Shown here in pieces: positions 51,110 through 59,354 of a stretch of DNA of 64,000 bases; the first letter of the stretch is position 1; each line of letters starts with the position of its first letter. The stretch covers positions 434,001-498,000 of the forward strand of contig NZ_JACDIS010000001.1 of the NCBI RefSeq assembly GCF_013839525.1, written 5' to 3'. A program made the position numbers and the translations under genes. Under the pieces are notes generated by a model. That model made no database searches, had not been told where the DNA came from, and worked only from the letters and a program-made list of their open reading frames with translations. Source of the stretch: Chthonobacter rhizosphaerae. GTDB lineage: Bacteria > Pseudomonadota > Alphaproteobacteria > Rhizobiales > Pleomorphomonadaceae.

Positions 51110-52828
51110 TCACTGCAGGTCGAGGACGACCGGGCGCAGGTGCCGGGTGTGCCGAGTCTGGGTCCGGTCGAACACCGCGACCCACAGATAGAGACCGGTT
51201 TCGATCGGGAGGTCCTTCAGGTCGTCCTCCGTCGCGAGGCTCCTCGTCGCCTCGAGCGTCCAGTGGCCGTCCGCCCAGGACGCCGCGCCGGTCACATCCG
51301 CCCGGCTGCCCGAATAGGTTCCGGTGATGAGGACCGCCGGGATGACCGTGCCGACCGGGATGGCGGCGTCGGCTTCCGGGCTGTAGGGCACGGTCTCCGC
51401 CTCGTGCATCCACCACTGCGCGTCGGGAGAGTCGTTCTCGTTCGGATCCAGGCTGAACGTCCCGATTTTGGTCATCGTGGCGCGCCAGTCGGCCGGCAGC
51501 CGCTTCACCTGCACCGGGCCGCGGTAGCCGCCGGGCGGTTCGTCCACGTAGTTGTAGACGTAGAACTTGGATCCGGCATCCCCGTCGTAGCCCGCGCTGT
51601 AGCGTGCCGTTCCGGCGGCCTGCGCCGGATTGGGAGCGACCGGCGGGCCGAACCACATGTCGTCGATCTGGCCGAGCAGACCGCCGCGGGAGGCCTTCCA
51701 CTGCCACATGTCCATGTAGGTGCCGTCGGTGGTGTAGTGGAGCCCGCGCTGGTTGAGGGCGCCGGGGCCGTCGGTGAGTGGCTTCGGCCCCATGTGCGTC
51801 GAGCCGTTGACGCCGTAGCCGGCCGTCCGCGAGAAGGTGACCGCGAACTTGTCCTCGTAGTAGACGTCCTCGTCGGCCACGTCGGCGCCTTCGTGCAGCA
51901 GGCGCCAGCCGTCCTCCGCCTTCACCAGCGGCAGGCGCTTGATCGACCGGTTCGGATCGGCCCACCGGAAGGCGAAGTAGACGCGTTCGGCGTCCCGGAC
52001 CGCCCGGATCTCGACCGTCGACGTCCCCGAGCCTCCAAGGTTCACCCCCTGGTTCGTGTGCACGGTGACCGGCGCGGCTTCTCGCCAGACGGCGTCCGAA
52101 AGGTCGCCGTCGAGCGCGGGGGCGTCAGCGACCGCGGGGATCACGAGCCGGTCCACCACGCTCTCGTCCAGCAGATAGGCCGCCGCCGCGGTGGCAAGGC
52201 CCGCCGCGGACGCGACGGCGAGGGGCTTGGCGATCGCCCCCGGCCTGATCCTCAGCGGCTGCGGCCGGAACAGGCGGAGCCACTGGCCGACGCCGCCGTA
52301 CATGTAGTGGCCGACCAGATGGACCACGATGTAGCCCATCACCACGAGGGCGGACACGTAGTGGACCTGGACCACCACCCCGCCCTGGCCGACGTAGAGC
52401 AGTATGCCCGTGACCGTGAGCACGAGGATCGCCCCGAACAGCACCCAGTGCAGGAGAGCGTTGACGGCGCCCCAGCGCACCTTCGGCGCCGTGGGAAGCG
52501 TCAGGACGACCGCCTTGCGCAGCGAGGTCCTCCGATGGAGGTTCGCGGCGTGGCGGTAGATCGGATAGGCCACCACGCATCCGAGAGCCGCGATGGCCGA
52601 GATGAGGTGCGGCGTCCAGATCTCGCCCTGGGGGAGGATGGCGCTCAGCGCGGCGGCGAACCAGGACCCCGGCGCATCGGCCGACAGGCGCAACCCGGTC
52701 GCCAGGCTGACCAGCACGGCCACCGTCATCAACCAGTGGAGGACGATTGTCCCCACGTCGCTTCGGGCCGGCAGCGCCTTCGGCGCGAGCCCCTCCACCA
52801 TATGCCGGACAGGTTTGAGTTCGCCCAC
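51110..52828 (-). CDS. Cytochrome b561-like membrane domain fused to ethylbenzene-dehydrogenase-type haem domain
   Basis: A 572-residue protein, GTG start. The N-terminal half (to about residue 230) is a four- to five-helix cytochrome b with haem-ligand histidines in VGTIVLHWLMTVAVLVSLAT, EIWTPHLISAIAAL, VNALLHWVLFGAILVLTVTG and VQVHYVSALVVMGYIVVHLV. The C-terminal half is an EB_dh (ethylbenzene dehydrogenase gamma-like) beta domain, DAPALDGDLSDAVWREAAPV to DRTQTRHTRHLRPVVL, with FAFRWADPN and YEDKFAVTFSR. It is presumably periplasmic. It likely carries electrons across the membrane. The divergent or upstream 324-base gap lacks a regulator of its own. Confidence 0.82.
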   Translation of the reverse strand: MGELKPVRHMVEGLAPKALPARSDVGTIVLHWLMTVAVLVSLATGLRLSADAPGSWFAAALSAILPQGEIWTPHLISAIAALGCVVAYPIYRHAANLHRRTSLRKAVVLTLPTAPKVRWGAVNALLHWVLFGAILVLTVTGILLYVGQGGVVVQVHYVSALVVMGYIVVHLVGHYMYGGVGQWLRLFRPQPLRIRPGAIAKPLAVASAAGLATAAAAYLLDESVVDRLVIPAVADAPALDGDLSDAVWREAAPVTVHTNQGVNLGGSGTSTVEIRAVRDAERVYFAFRWADPNRSIKRLPLVKAEDGWRLLHEGADVADEDVYYEDKFAVTFSRTAGYGVNGSTHMGPKPLTDGPGALNQRGLHYTTDGTYMDMWQWKASRGGLLGQIDDMWFGPPVAPNPAQAAGTARYSAGYDGDAGSKFYVYNYVDEPPGGYRGPVQVKRLPADWRATMTKIGTFSLDPNENDSPDAQWWMHEAETVPYSPEADAAIPVGTVIPAVLITGTYSGSRADVTGAASWADGHWTLEATRSLATEDDLKDLPIETGLYLWVAVFDRTQTRHTRHLRPVVLDLQ

Positions 52829-53151
52829 CTCTCCACCTCCGATTGGCCTGCATCGTGGTTGAGAAAAGGTTAATGCCTGTCTTTCGCGTATTTGGATATA
52901 TGAATCTTACATCATGGTTAACACCGGACCGCGCCTTGTGATTAGGCGCATCCGGCCTTTCACCGATGGACGCGGCGCGCAGACCGGTGGCCGGATCTCA
53001 CCGTTCCTTCACCTGGCGAGCGGCCGCATAGTCCTTCCGTCCGCGCGCCGGAAGGAACCGTCGTCCCAGCGTGCCGGGGAACGGTCAAAAAAGTTAGCCG
53101 ATCTGCAAACTATTCCTTCCCAGCAGGGTCGGTCCGGTGATAGTTAGACGC
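52829..53151. other. Divergent intergenic region between cytochrome b and arsR genes
   Basis: No gene is supported. The stretch 52860-52930 is clearly AT-richer than its surroundings and probably carries the promoter of the minus-strand cytochrome gene. A weak dyad AACTAT (53108-53113) / ATAGTT (53140-53145) lies just before the arsR start and could be its operator. Confidence 0.4.
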
Positions 53152-53493
53152 ATGGCTAAGCATGATGTGGATCTCTCGCAGATATTCCAGGCCCTGGCGG
53201 ACCCGACCCGGCGGTCGATCCTGACCCGGCTCGCCAAGGGGCCCGCGCCGGTGAAGGAACTGGCCGGCCCGACCGGACTGCGCCTGCCGACGGTGATGCG
53301 GCACCTGTCGGTGCTGGAGGACGCGGGACTGATCGCCACGTCGAAGGACGGGCGGGTGCGCACCTGCGCCCTCGTGCCGGACGCCCTGACCGCGCCGCGG
53401 ACATGGCTCGACGACCAGCGCGCCCTCTGGGAAGCCCGGCTCGACCGGCTGGACGACTACGTGATGACCTTGATGAAGGAGCGTGAGACATGA
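53152..53493 (+). CDS. ArsR-family regulator
   Basis: A 113-residue ArsR protein: IFQALADPTRRSILTRLAKG, VKELAGPTGLRLPTVMRHLS, VLEDAGLIATSKDGRVRTCA. I start at MAKHDVDLSQ; a GTG five codons earlier is possible. It has a single Cys and no CxC metal site, so it belongs to the non-metal subgroup that is commonly co-transcribed with SRPBCC genes. The stop overlaps the next ATG. Confidence 0.9.
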   Translation: MAKHDVDLSQIFQALADPTRRSILTRLAKGPAPVKELAGPTGLRLPTVMRHLSVLEDAGLIATSKDGRVRTCALVPDALTAPRTWLDDQRALWEARLDRLDDYVMTLMKERET

Positions 53494-53966
53494 TGCCGGA
53501 CCTCGATCCGACCACGGACCTGAGCTTCACCCGAACGCTCGCCGCCCCGCGGCGGCTGATCTGGGAATGCTGGACGACGCCGGAGCACATCCCGCACTTC
53601 TTCATTCCCGCCCCTCACCGGGTGACGGCGGTGGACATCGACCTCAGGGTCGGCGGGCGGTTCAACACGACCTTCGAGGTGGAAGGCGCCGTGATGGACA
53701 ACAAGGGCGTCTATCTGGAGGTGGTGCCGGAAACGAAGCTGGTCTTCACCGACGCCTACACGGAAGGGTGGAAGCCCTCGCCCGAGCCGTTCATGACGGC
53801 GATCCTGCTGCTCGGCGACGCGCCCGGAGGCGGCACGACCTATACGGCGATCGCCCGCCACCGCTCTCCCGACAGCCGGAAGACGCACGAGGACATGGGC
53901 TTCCTCGAGGGCTGGGGCACGGTGGCGACCCAGTTGGAGACCTACGCGAGGGGGCTGGCGCGATGA
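53490..53966 (+). CDS. SRPBCC (AHSA1/START-like) protein
   Basis: A 158-residue AHSA1-type protein: LSFTRTLAAPRRLIWECWTT at the N-terminus, FFIPAPHRVTAVDIDLRVGG, LEVVPETKLVFTDAYTEGWK and EDMGFLEGWGTVATQLETYA at the C-terminus. It forms a hydrophobic ligand cavity; the ligand is unknown. It is coupled to arsR (ATGA) and to the next SRPBCC gene (ATGA). Confidence 0.88.
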   Translation: MMPDLDPTTDLSFTRTLAAPRRLIWECWTTPEHIPHFFIPAPHRVTAVDIDLRVGGRFNTTFEVEGAVMDNKGVYLEVVPETKLVFTDAYTEGWKPSPEPFMTAILLLGDAPGGGTTYTAIARHRSPDSRKTHEDMGFLEGWGTVATQLETYARGLAR

Positions 53967-54838
53967 GCGGCCGTTTCGCGACCCTGACCTTCGAGCGCAC
54001 GGTGGCGGCGCCGACGTCCACCCTGTGGCAGGCCTGGACGGCTCCCGCGGCACGCGCGGTGTGGGCCTCGCCGGCGGCGTCGGTCGCGGTGGAATTCCTG
54101 GAGGCCGACACCCGGGTGGGCGGGCGCGAGGTCTCGCTCTGCAAGGTCGAGGGCCAACCGGACGTCCGCTGCGACGTGGGCTGGCTCGACCTGCAGCCCG
54201 ACGCGCGCAGCGTGAACTACGAGGTCGTCTCGTCCGAGGGCGTCACGCAGTCGGCGGCGCTCGTCACCGCCGAGTTCTCGGCCGCGGACGGCGGGAGCCG
54301 AGCGGTCGTGACCGTGCAGCTGTCCTCCCTCGCCGAGGACATGGAGGCCGGCTACCGGCAGGGCTTCGGCGCCGGGATGGACAACCTGGCGACCGTGGCC
54401 GGACGGACCATGGTGCTCCGGCGGGTGATCCGCGCGCCCCGCGCCCTCGTGTGGGACGCCTGGATGAATGCCGAGACGCTGCCGCGCTGGTGGGGGCCGG
54501 ACGGGTTCTCCTGCCGGACCAGCCGGATCGAGCTCCGGACGGGCGGCGAATGGCTCTTCGACATGATCGGCCCGGACGGCACCGTCTATCCGAACCACCA
54601 CCTCTACGGAGAAGTCCGGCCGACGGAAAGGATCGCCTACACGCTGCTCTGGGGCGAGAACGGGCCGAAACACGCGGACGCCTGGGCCTCGTTCGAGGAA
54701 CGGGACGGGGCCACCCTGGTGACGCTCGGCATGATCTTCAGCACGGCCGCGGAGTTCCAGGACGCGCGGGGCTTCGGCGCGGAGGAGCTGGGCCTGCAGA
54801 CCCTCGGCAAGCTGGCCCGCTTCGTCGGGGCGGCGTGA
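53963..54838 (+). CDS. Tandem SRPBCC protein (two AHSA1-type domains)
   Basis: A 291-residue protein with two START-like domains in one chain. The first covers about residues 5-150 (TLTFERTVAAPTSTLWQAWT, QGFGAGMDNLATVA) and the second about 153-290 (LRRVIRAPRALVWDAWMNAE, LPRWWGPDGFSCRTSRIELR, RPTERIAYTLLWGEN). Usually these domains are encoded singly. The tandem follows ArsR and a single-domain SRPBCC by overlapping start, so the operon makes three such domains. Function unknown. Confidence 0.87.
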   Translation: MSGRFATLTFERTVAAPTSTLWQAWTAPAARAVWASPAASVAVEFLEADTRVGGREVSLCKVEGQPDVRCDVGWLDLQPDARSVNYEVVSSEGVTQSAALVTAEFSAADGGSRAVVTVQLSSLAEDMEAGYRQGFGAGMDNLATVAGRTMVLRRVIRAPRALVWDAWMNAETLPRWWGPDGFSCRTSRIELRTGGEWLFDMIGPDGTVYPNHHLYGEVRPTERIAYTLLWGENGPKHADAWASFEERDGATLVTLGMIFSTAAEFQDARGFGAEELGLQTLGKLARFVGAA

Positions 54839-54969
54839 GCGACGAGCCCGAACGCCTGTCCGTCGTCATCAAGGATTCCGCGGCAGGATTCGCCAAGGTC
54901 ATCGGCCGGCCGGCCGTGGCCGCGGCCGTGTGGCGGGATCGTCGCGGGCTCCTCACGGGAGCGGGATGA
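54835..54969 (+). CDS. Possible 44-residue ORF coupled to tandem SRPBCC gene
   Basis: A GTG overlaps the SRPBCC stop (GTGA) and opens a short frame, SDEPERLSVVIKDSAAGFAK to LLTGAG, which overlaps the convergent kinase stop by 17 bases. I recognise no family, and only the overlap pattern supports it. Confidence 0.25.
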   Translation: MSDEPERLSVVIKDSAAGFAKVIGRPAVAAAVWRDRRGLLTGAG

Positions 54970-56356
54970 CGGCCTCGACGACGAGACCCGGCGAGCCGTA
55001 CCGGAACTGGACCTCGGCGCCGATCTGCTGCTTCAGCACCCGCTGCAGCAGCTTGGTGCCGAAGCCCGCGTGGGTGGGCGGCCGCACGGGCGGGCCGCCC
55101 GTCTCGCGCCAGCACCACGTCACGCTCGCCGGCGCGTCGCGCCGGAGCGTCCAGTCGACCTCGATGGCCCCGTTCGCCGCCGACAGCGCGCCATACTTCG
55201 CCGCGTTGGTAGTGAGCTCGTGGATGGCCATCCCGAGTGGCACCGCGATGTCCGACGACAGTTCGAGGTGCGGCCCGGAGAGGGTGATCCGCCTGCAGTC
55301 CGCGTAAGGGGCGAGTTCAGCGTCGAACAGGTCGCGGAAACTCACCTGCTGCCACTGATCGCCGGTGAGGAGCGTGTGGGTGCGGGCGAGGGCGGCGATG
55401 CGCGCCGAGAAGGCCTCCTGGAACTCCTGCATGCTCGTGGAGGCCCGCGCCGTGGACCCCATCACGGCCTGCACCGTCGCCAGGGTGTTCTTGACCCGGT
55501 GATGCAGCTCGCGGATCAGCAGGAGCTGCCGGTCCTCGGCGATCTTCTCGCCGTCGATGTCCTCGGTGGTGCCGTACCAGCCGACGATGGTTCCGTCCGG
55601 GTTCCGGCGCGGGAAGGCGCGGGAGCGCATCCAGCGGTACTCGCCCGACTTCATCCGGATCCGGTGCCGGACGTCGTAGCCCGTTCCCGTGGCGCAGGAG
55701 GTCCGCCAGGCGTCGATCGTCCGCTGGAGGTCGTCCTCGTGAATGGCGTCGCCCCAGGAATCGCCCAGTCCGGACGTCCCGGTCCAGTCCTGCCAGCGCG
55801 CCGCCACGCGGTCGAGCTCCCCATCGGGCCGGGCCGTCCAGGTCACCTGCGGGTTGAGCTCGATCGTATGCCGGTAGTGGTCCTGGCTTTCCTCGAGGGC
55901 GAGCGCTCCCGCCGTCAGTTCCTCCAGCATGCGCCGCGCCTCGTACTGCCGCCTGCGGCTGCGGATCGCCGCCGCCACGAGGCTGATGAGCGTGACCGGA
56001 TGGAACGGCCGCTCCAGGAGGGACACGTTCCCGAGCAGAGCGCCGATCGACCGGGCGGCGGGGGCGGCAGTGCCGGCGCCCTTGTGCAGGCTCATGACGA
56101 TGAATGGAAAATCCGACCAGGCCGGCTGGGCCTCCAACCAGGCCTCCAAAGGCCGGGTATCCTGGTTGCGGAGCGCCTCCTCGGCGACGATCGCGGCGCC
56201 GGCGCCGGCGTGAAGCGTTTCCGCAAGGGCCGCGAGGTCGGGGACGCAGAGGACGTCATGGCCCGCGCCGGAGAGGATGCCGGCGGCGATCGTCGCGTCT
56301 CTGCCGAAGGGCGCTAGAATGACGACCTGTTCCGACACTTGCGTCCGGCTGATCAC
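54953..56356 (-). CDS. HWE-family histidine kinase with degenerate receiver and PAS domains
   Basis: A 467-residue soluble kinase with GTG start overlapping the KaiC-like stop. Residues 1-130 look like a receiver (VVILAPFGRDATIAAGILSG, PFIVMSLHKGAGTAA, LERPFHPVTLISLVAAAI), but the usual phospho-Asp position reads AAIVAEEAL, so it is probably not phosphorylated. A PAS domain follows (HTIELNPQVTWTARPDGELD, GWYGTTEDIDGEK). The HWE catalytic part has LLIRELHHRVKNTLATVQAV, MAIHELTTNAAKYGALS and VTWCWRETGGPPV. The frame has no membrane helix. The output partner is not encoded nearby. Confidence 0.87.
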   Translation of the reverse strand: MISRTQVSEQVVILAPFGRDATIAAGILSGAGHDVLCVPDLAALAETLHAGAGAAIVAEEALRNQDTRPLEAWLEAQPAWSDFPFIVMSLHKGAGTAAPAARSIGALLGNVSLLERPFHPVTLISLVAAAIRSRRRQYEARRMLEELTAGALALEESQDHYRHTIELNPQVTWTARPDGELDRVAARWQDWTGTSGLGDSWGDAIHEDDLQRTIDAWRTSCATGTGYDVRHRIRMKSGEYRWMRSRAFPRRNPDGTIVGWYGTTEDIDGEKIAEDRQLLLIRELHHRVKNTLATVQAVMGSTARASTSMQEFQEAFSARIAALARTHTLLTGDQWQQVSFRDLFDAELAPYADCRRITLSGPHLELSSDIAVPLGMAIHELTTNAAKYGALSAANGAIEVDWTLRRDAPASVTWCWRETGGPPVRPPTHAGFGTKLLQRVLKQQIGAEVQFRYGSPGLVVEAVIPLP

Positions 56357-57858
56357 GTGGCATCGTCCTTCAGGAGCCCGCTCCGGTCCCCATCGAAGCT
56401 CGGCACGCCTCTTAGCACACCGTGGAACCCCTTCACGGTCCTTCCGATCCGCAGACCCGAGGAGCCGATGCGGTACTCGCGGATCGTGTTCTCGTGCGAG
56501 CCCAGGCGCTTCTTCACCACCGACAGCGCCCGCCGCACTTCGCCGCCGGCCTCGAAGTATCGCAGCAGCACGACCGTGTCCGCCAGGTAGGTGATGTCGA
56601 TCGGCGTGCGCATGTCGCCGACGAGGCCGTGCTGGGCGACGGTGAGGAAGGTCGAGGCGCCCCGCCGGTTCAGGAACTGGAGAAGTTCGTGCATGTGGAG
56701 GATGAGGAGGCGCTCGTCTGGCATGGCGGCCTGGTAGCCGTTCAGGCTGTCGATGACGACGCAGGTGGCCCCGAGTGTCTCGACCGCGCGGCGCACCAGG
56801 TGGGAGAACTCGCCCGGCGACATCTCGGCCGCGTCCACCTGCTGCACGTGGAGGCGGCCGCCCTCGCGCAGCTCGGACAGGTCGATCCCCATCTCGCCCA
56901 TGCGCCTGGTCAGGAGCGCCCGTTCCTCGTCGAAGATGAAGATGGCGGCGGCTTCGCCGCGGGCCAGGGCCGCCTTGGCGAAATGCAGGCCGAACAGGGT
57001 CTTTCCCGTGCCGGCCGGACCGAGCACCAGCGTGCCGGAGCCCTGATCGACGCCGCCTCCGAGGATGTCGTCCAGTTCGGGAATGCCGCTCTGGAGCCGG
57101 GAGCGCCGGAACTCCGCGTAATGCTCGCCGGCCACCAGGCGCGGATAGACCCGGACGCCGCCGCGCCCGATCGCGAAATCGTGGTAGCCGCCGCGGTACT
57201 GCTTGCCCCGATACTTGAGCACCCGCAGGCGGCGACGCTCGGCGCCGAATTCCGGCGCGAGCTGTTCCAGCTTGATGACGCCATGGGTGAGGCTATGCAT
57301 CGTCCGATCGTGCCCGTCGGACGTGAGATCGTCGAGCATCAGGACGGTCGCGCCGAACCGCGCGAAATGGTGTTTCAGCGCCAGGATCTGCCTGCGGTAG
57401 CGCAGGGAGCTCTGGGCGAGCAGGCGGATCTCGGACAGGCTGTCGATCACCACACGCGCCGGCCTGACCCGGTCCATGGCGGCGATGATGTCCTTTGCGG
57501 TCTCGCCGAGCTCCAGGTCGGAGGTGTACAGCAGCGACTGCTGGTTCTCCTCGCTGGCGAGGCTTTCCGGCGGCACCAGCTCGAAGATGACCACGTCGTC
57601 CCCGATGGTCCAACCGTGGGAGGCCGCCCCTTCGCGGATCTCCCGCTCGGATTCCGACAAGGTTATATACAGCGTCTTCTCGCCGGCCCGAGATCCGGCC
57701 AAAACGAATTGCAGGGCGATGGTCGTCTTGCCGGCGCCGGGCTCGCCCTCGACAAGAAAGAGATGCCCGCGCGTCAGTCCGCCGTTCAGAACATTGTCCA
57801 GACCGGCAACGCCGGTCGAAGCCATTTCCATCGTCGCCAGCCCACTGTTCGTTTCCAT
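56353..57858 (-). CDS. KaiC-like double RecA ATPase
   Basis: A 501-residue KaiC-family protein with two RecA-type domains. Domain 1 has FLVEGEPGAGKTTIALQFVL and IDSLSEIRLLAQSSLRYRRQ. Domain 2 has LVLGPAGTGKTLFGLHFAKA, FIFDEERALLTRRMG and IDSLNGYQAAMPDERLL. At the position of the KaiC phosphorylation pair Ser-Thr the protein has Thr-Tyr (PIDITYLADTVVLLRYFE). No kaiA or kaiB is present. I start at METNSGLATMEMASTGVAGL; an alternative Met lies nine codons later. It is co-transcribed with the HWE kinase (GTGA). The gap 57859-58113 contains its promoter but no motif I can name. Confidence 0.87.
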   Translation of the reverse strand: METNSGLATMEMASTGVAGLDNVLNGGLTRGHLFLVEGEPGAGKTTIALQFVLAGSRAGEKTLYITLSESEREIREGAASHGWTIGDDVVIFELVPPESLASEENQQSLLYTSDLELGETAKDIIAAMDRVRPARVVIDSLSEIRLLAQSSLRYRRQILALKHHFARFGATVLMLDDLTSDGHDRTMHSLTHGVIKLEQLAPEFGAERRRLRVLKYRGKQYRGGYHDFAIGRGGVRVYPRLVAGEHYAEFRRSRLQSGIPELDDILGGGVDQGSGTLVLGPAGTGKTLFGLHFAKAALARGEAAAIFIFDEERALLTRRMGEMGIDLSELREGGRLHVQQVDAAEMSPGEFSHLVRRAVETLGATCVVIDSLNGYQAAMPDERLLILHMHELLQFLNRRGASTFLTVAQHGLVGDMRTPIDITYLADTVVLLRYFEAGGEVRRALSVVKKRLGSHENTIREYRIGSSGLRIGRTVKGFHGVLRGVPSFDGDRSGLLKDDAT

Positions 57859-58113
57859 CTCGCGACCGAAGGCGGTCACCTTCGAGCCTACGCTGACTTC
57901 GGAAACTCGGAGCGGCTGAGAACGTTCGGTCGGCCCGCGTCGGGCGGGGCCGGCCCGACGGTCGGCAGGATTGCCGCCGGGCCGGCAGGATCCGGAGGCG
58001 GGTGGCGACGGAGCTCCGTCCGACCCGACGGGTTGGTCAGGTTTTCCGACTCGGTCGGAGAGCGCTCCAGCCCGGCCGGGCTTCAACACCCGGCCGAGGC
58101 TCCCACCGCCGGG

Positions 58114-58401
58114 TCAATAGTCGCCCTGGGACGCGAACGGATCCAGGGAGGGGGCGTAGACGACCGCGGCCCCGCTGTCGTTCGTCGCAACGGCGGTCGT
58201 TCTGGACGACAACTCCGCGAGATGGCGGTCCCGGCTGTTGCGCGCCGGATCGTAGCTGGAAACAGGCCCGCCGGTGCCGACCGCCCCCTTGCCGGCAAGC
58301 GAGGCGACATATTGGTCGCGGGTGGAGTTGGCGGGGTCGAATGCATGGACGTTGGTGGTGGACGCGACTATGGCCGCAAAGAAAGCAATGCACCTTCTCA
58401 T
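58114..58401 (-). CDS. Small secreted protein with repeated DP-x-SRD motif (paralogue A)
   Basis: A 95-residue protein with a Sec signal (MRRCIAFFAAIVASTTNVHA). The mature part contains FDPANSTRDQYVASLAGKGA, VGTGGPVSS and then YDPARNSRDRHLAELSSRTT, that is, two copies of an aromatic-Asp-Pro ... Arg-Asp-x-x-(V/L)-x-x-L motif separated by VGTGGPV, and ends APSLDPFASQGDY. It is a clear paralogue of the divergent 58881-59168 gene, with equal length. I do not recognise a family or function. No clear ribosome site precedes the ATG. Confidence 0.72.
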   Translation of the reverse strand: MRRCIAFFAAIVASTTNVHAFDPANSTRDQYVASLAGKGAVGTGGPVSSYDPARNSRDRHLAELSSRTTAVATNDSGAAVVYAPSLDPFASQGDY

Positions 58402-58483
58402 TGTCTTTGTCCGAAAAAAGGGTGAGCCGGCCTACCTCTTCTCAGAGGTCTGCAAACAAAATACCGGGTCGGCTGGGGCGGCT

Positions 58484-58571
58484 CACCTGGAATGTCCGGC
58501 TCGGTGACGCTGAGTAAGGTACGCTCTGTTCTGGTCCGCGCCTAGCCGTTACCTGTTGAACATTCCAGGTG
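58484..58571. repeat. 12-bp perfect inverted repeat flanking 64 bases
   Basis: CACCTGGAATGT at 58484-58495 and its exact reverse complement ACATTCCAGGTG at 58560-58571. It lies in the 479-base gap between the two paralogous secreted-protein genes, 83 bases upstream of the minus-strand one. The length is well beyond chance for such a gap. It could be a pair of operator half-sites or a structural loop; no other gene is supported in 58402-58880. Confidence 0.65.
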
Positions 58572-58880
58572 CAAAAACCAGGAACTATGAACGAAAGACT
58601 GCACGGGTCATGGAATACGGCCGCTCCACGGTCGATCCGGCCGTGAGGCTCGGCCTGGGCCGCGGGCGCGAGGCCATGTCGGGCACGGCTGTCCGGACCG
58701 AGAGGTCGGCGTCGGCGAATGTGCGCTGGCTCACAGAACGAGCCGCCGTCTCGCGGCACAGTCGCGTCATCGACCGGGCAATGACGTCGGCCGATGCGGC
58801 TCTCCCATGAGGACGGTTCGGGCAGCAAGGTCCGGGCGCTCCCGGAGAACCGCAGGTGAAGACCACCCACAGGATGACCC

Positions 58881-59168
58881 ATGATGACCAAGATCACTTC
58901 GCTTGCCACCGCTCTTGTTCTGCTTGCCGCCCCGGCGCTCGCCTCGCCGTTCGACCCGGCCCACACCAGCCGCGACGCCTACGTGGACATGCTGGCGGCC
59001 AAGGGCCGCGTCGGCACCGGCGGCCCGGTGACAACCTACGACCCGTCCAAGACCAGCCGCGACCGCGCGCTCGCCGCTCTCGGCGCACGGGGCTCGGCGG
59101 TCGCCACGCACGGCCGCATGACGGTGCGCGTCCCGACGCTGGACCCGTTCTCCTACAGCCACGACTGA
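58881..59168 (+). CDS. Small secreted protein with repeated DP-x-SRD motif (paralogue B)
   Basis: A 95-residue protein with a Sec signal (KITSLATALVLLAAPALA) and the same body as the 58114-58401 protein: FDPAHTSRDAYVDMLAAKGR, VGTGGPVTT, YDPSKTSRDRALAALGARGS, then VPTLDPFSYSHD. AGGA lies 8 bases before the ATG, and a second ATG follows at once. The two genes point away from each other. Unknown function; the small size, export and conserved repeat suggest a periplasmic binding or stress protein (inference only). Confidence 0.75.
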   Translation: MMTKITSLATALVLLAAPALASPFDPAHTSRDAYVDMLAAKGRVGTGGPVTTYDPSKTSRDRALAALGARGSAVATHGRMTVRVPTLDPFSYSHD

Positions 59169-59354
59169 CCTCATCCGCCGGATGACGGAAGAGAGGGGCG
59201 TCGCCGCGCGCGGCGCCCTTCCTCTCGTGCCGTGCCGGCCGATCTCCGGCCGACCGCCTGTCCCCTCCCGTCGAAGCCGCGGCGCCGATACGCCGCGTGG
59301 AGTGGGCGCGATCGGCCCGACCGCGTCCACGCCCGTCGCGCATGGATCCGAGGT

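Noticed and set aside
53108-53145. AACTAT/ATAGTT dyad before arsR as a firm operator
   Set aside because: Arms of only 6 bp with 26 bases between are close to chance; mentioned only as a weak possibility.
58442-58966. Short open frames in the gap between the secreted-protein paralogues
   Set aside because: Composition is shadow-like and several overlap each other; none has a plausible start with a ribosome site.
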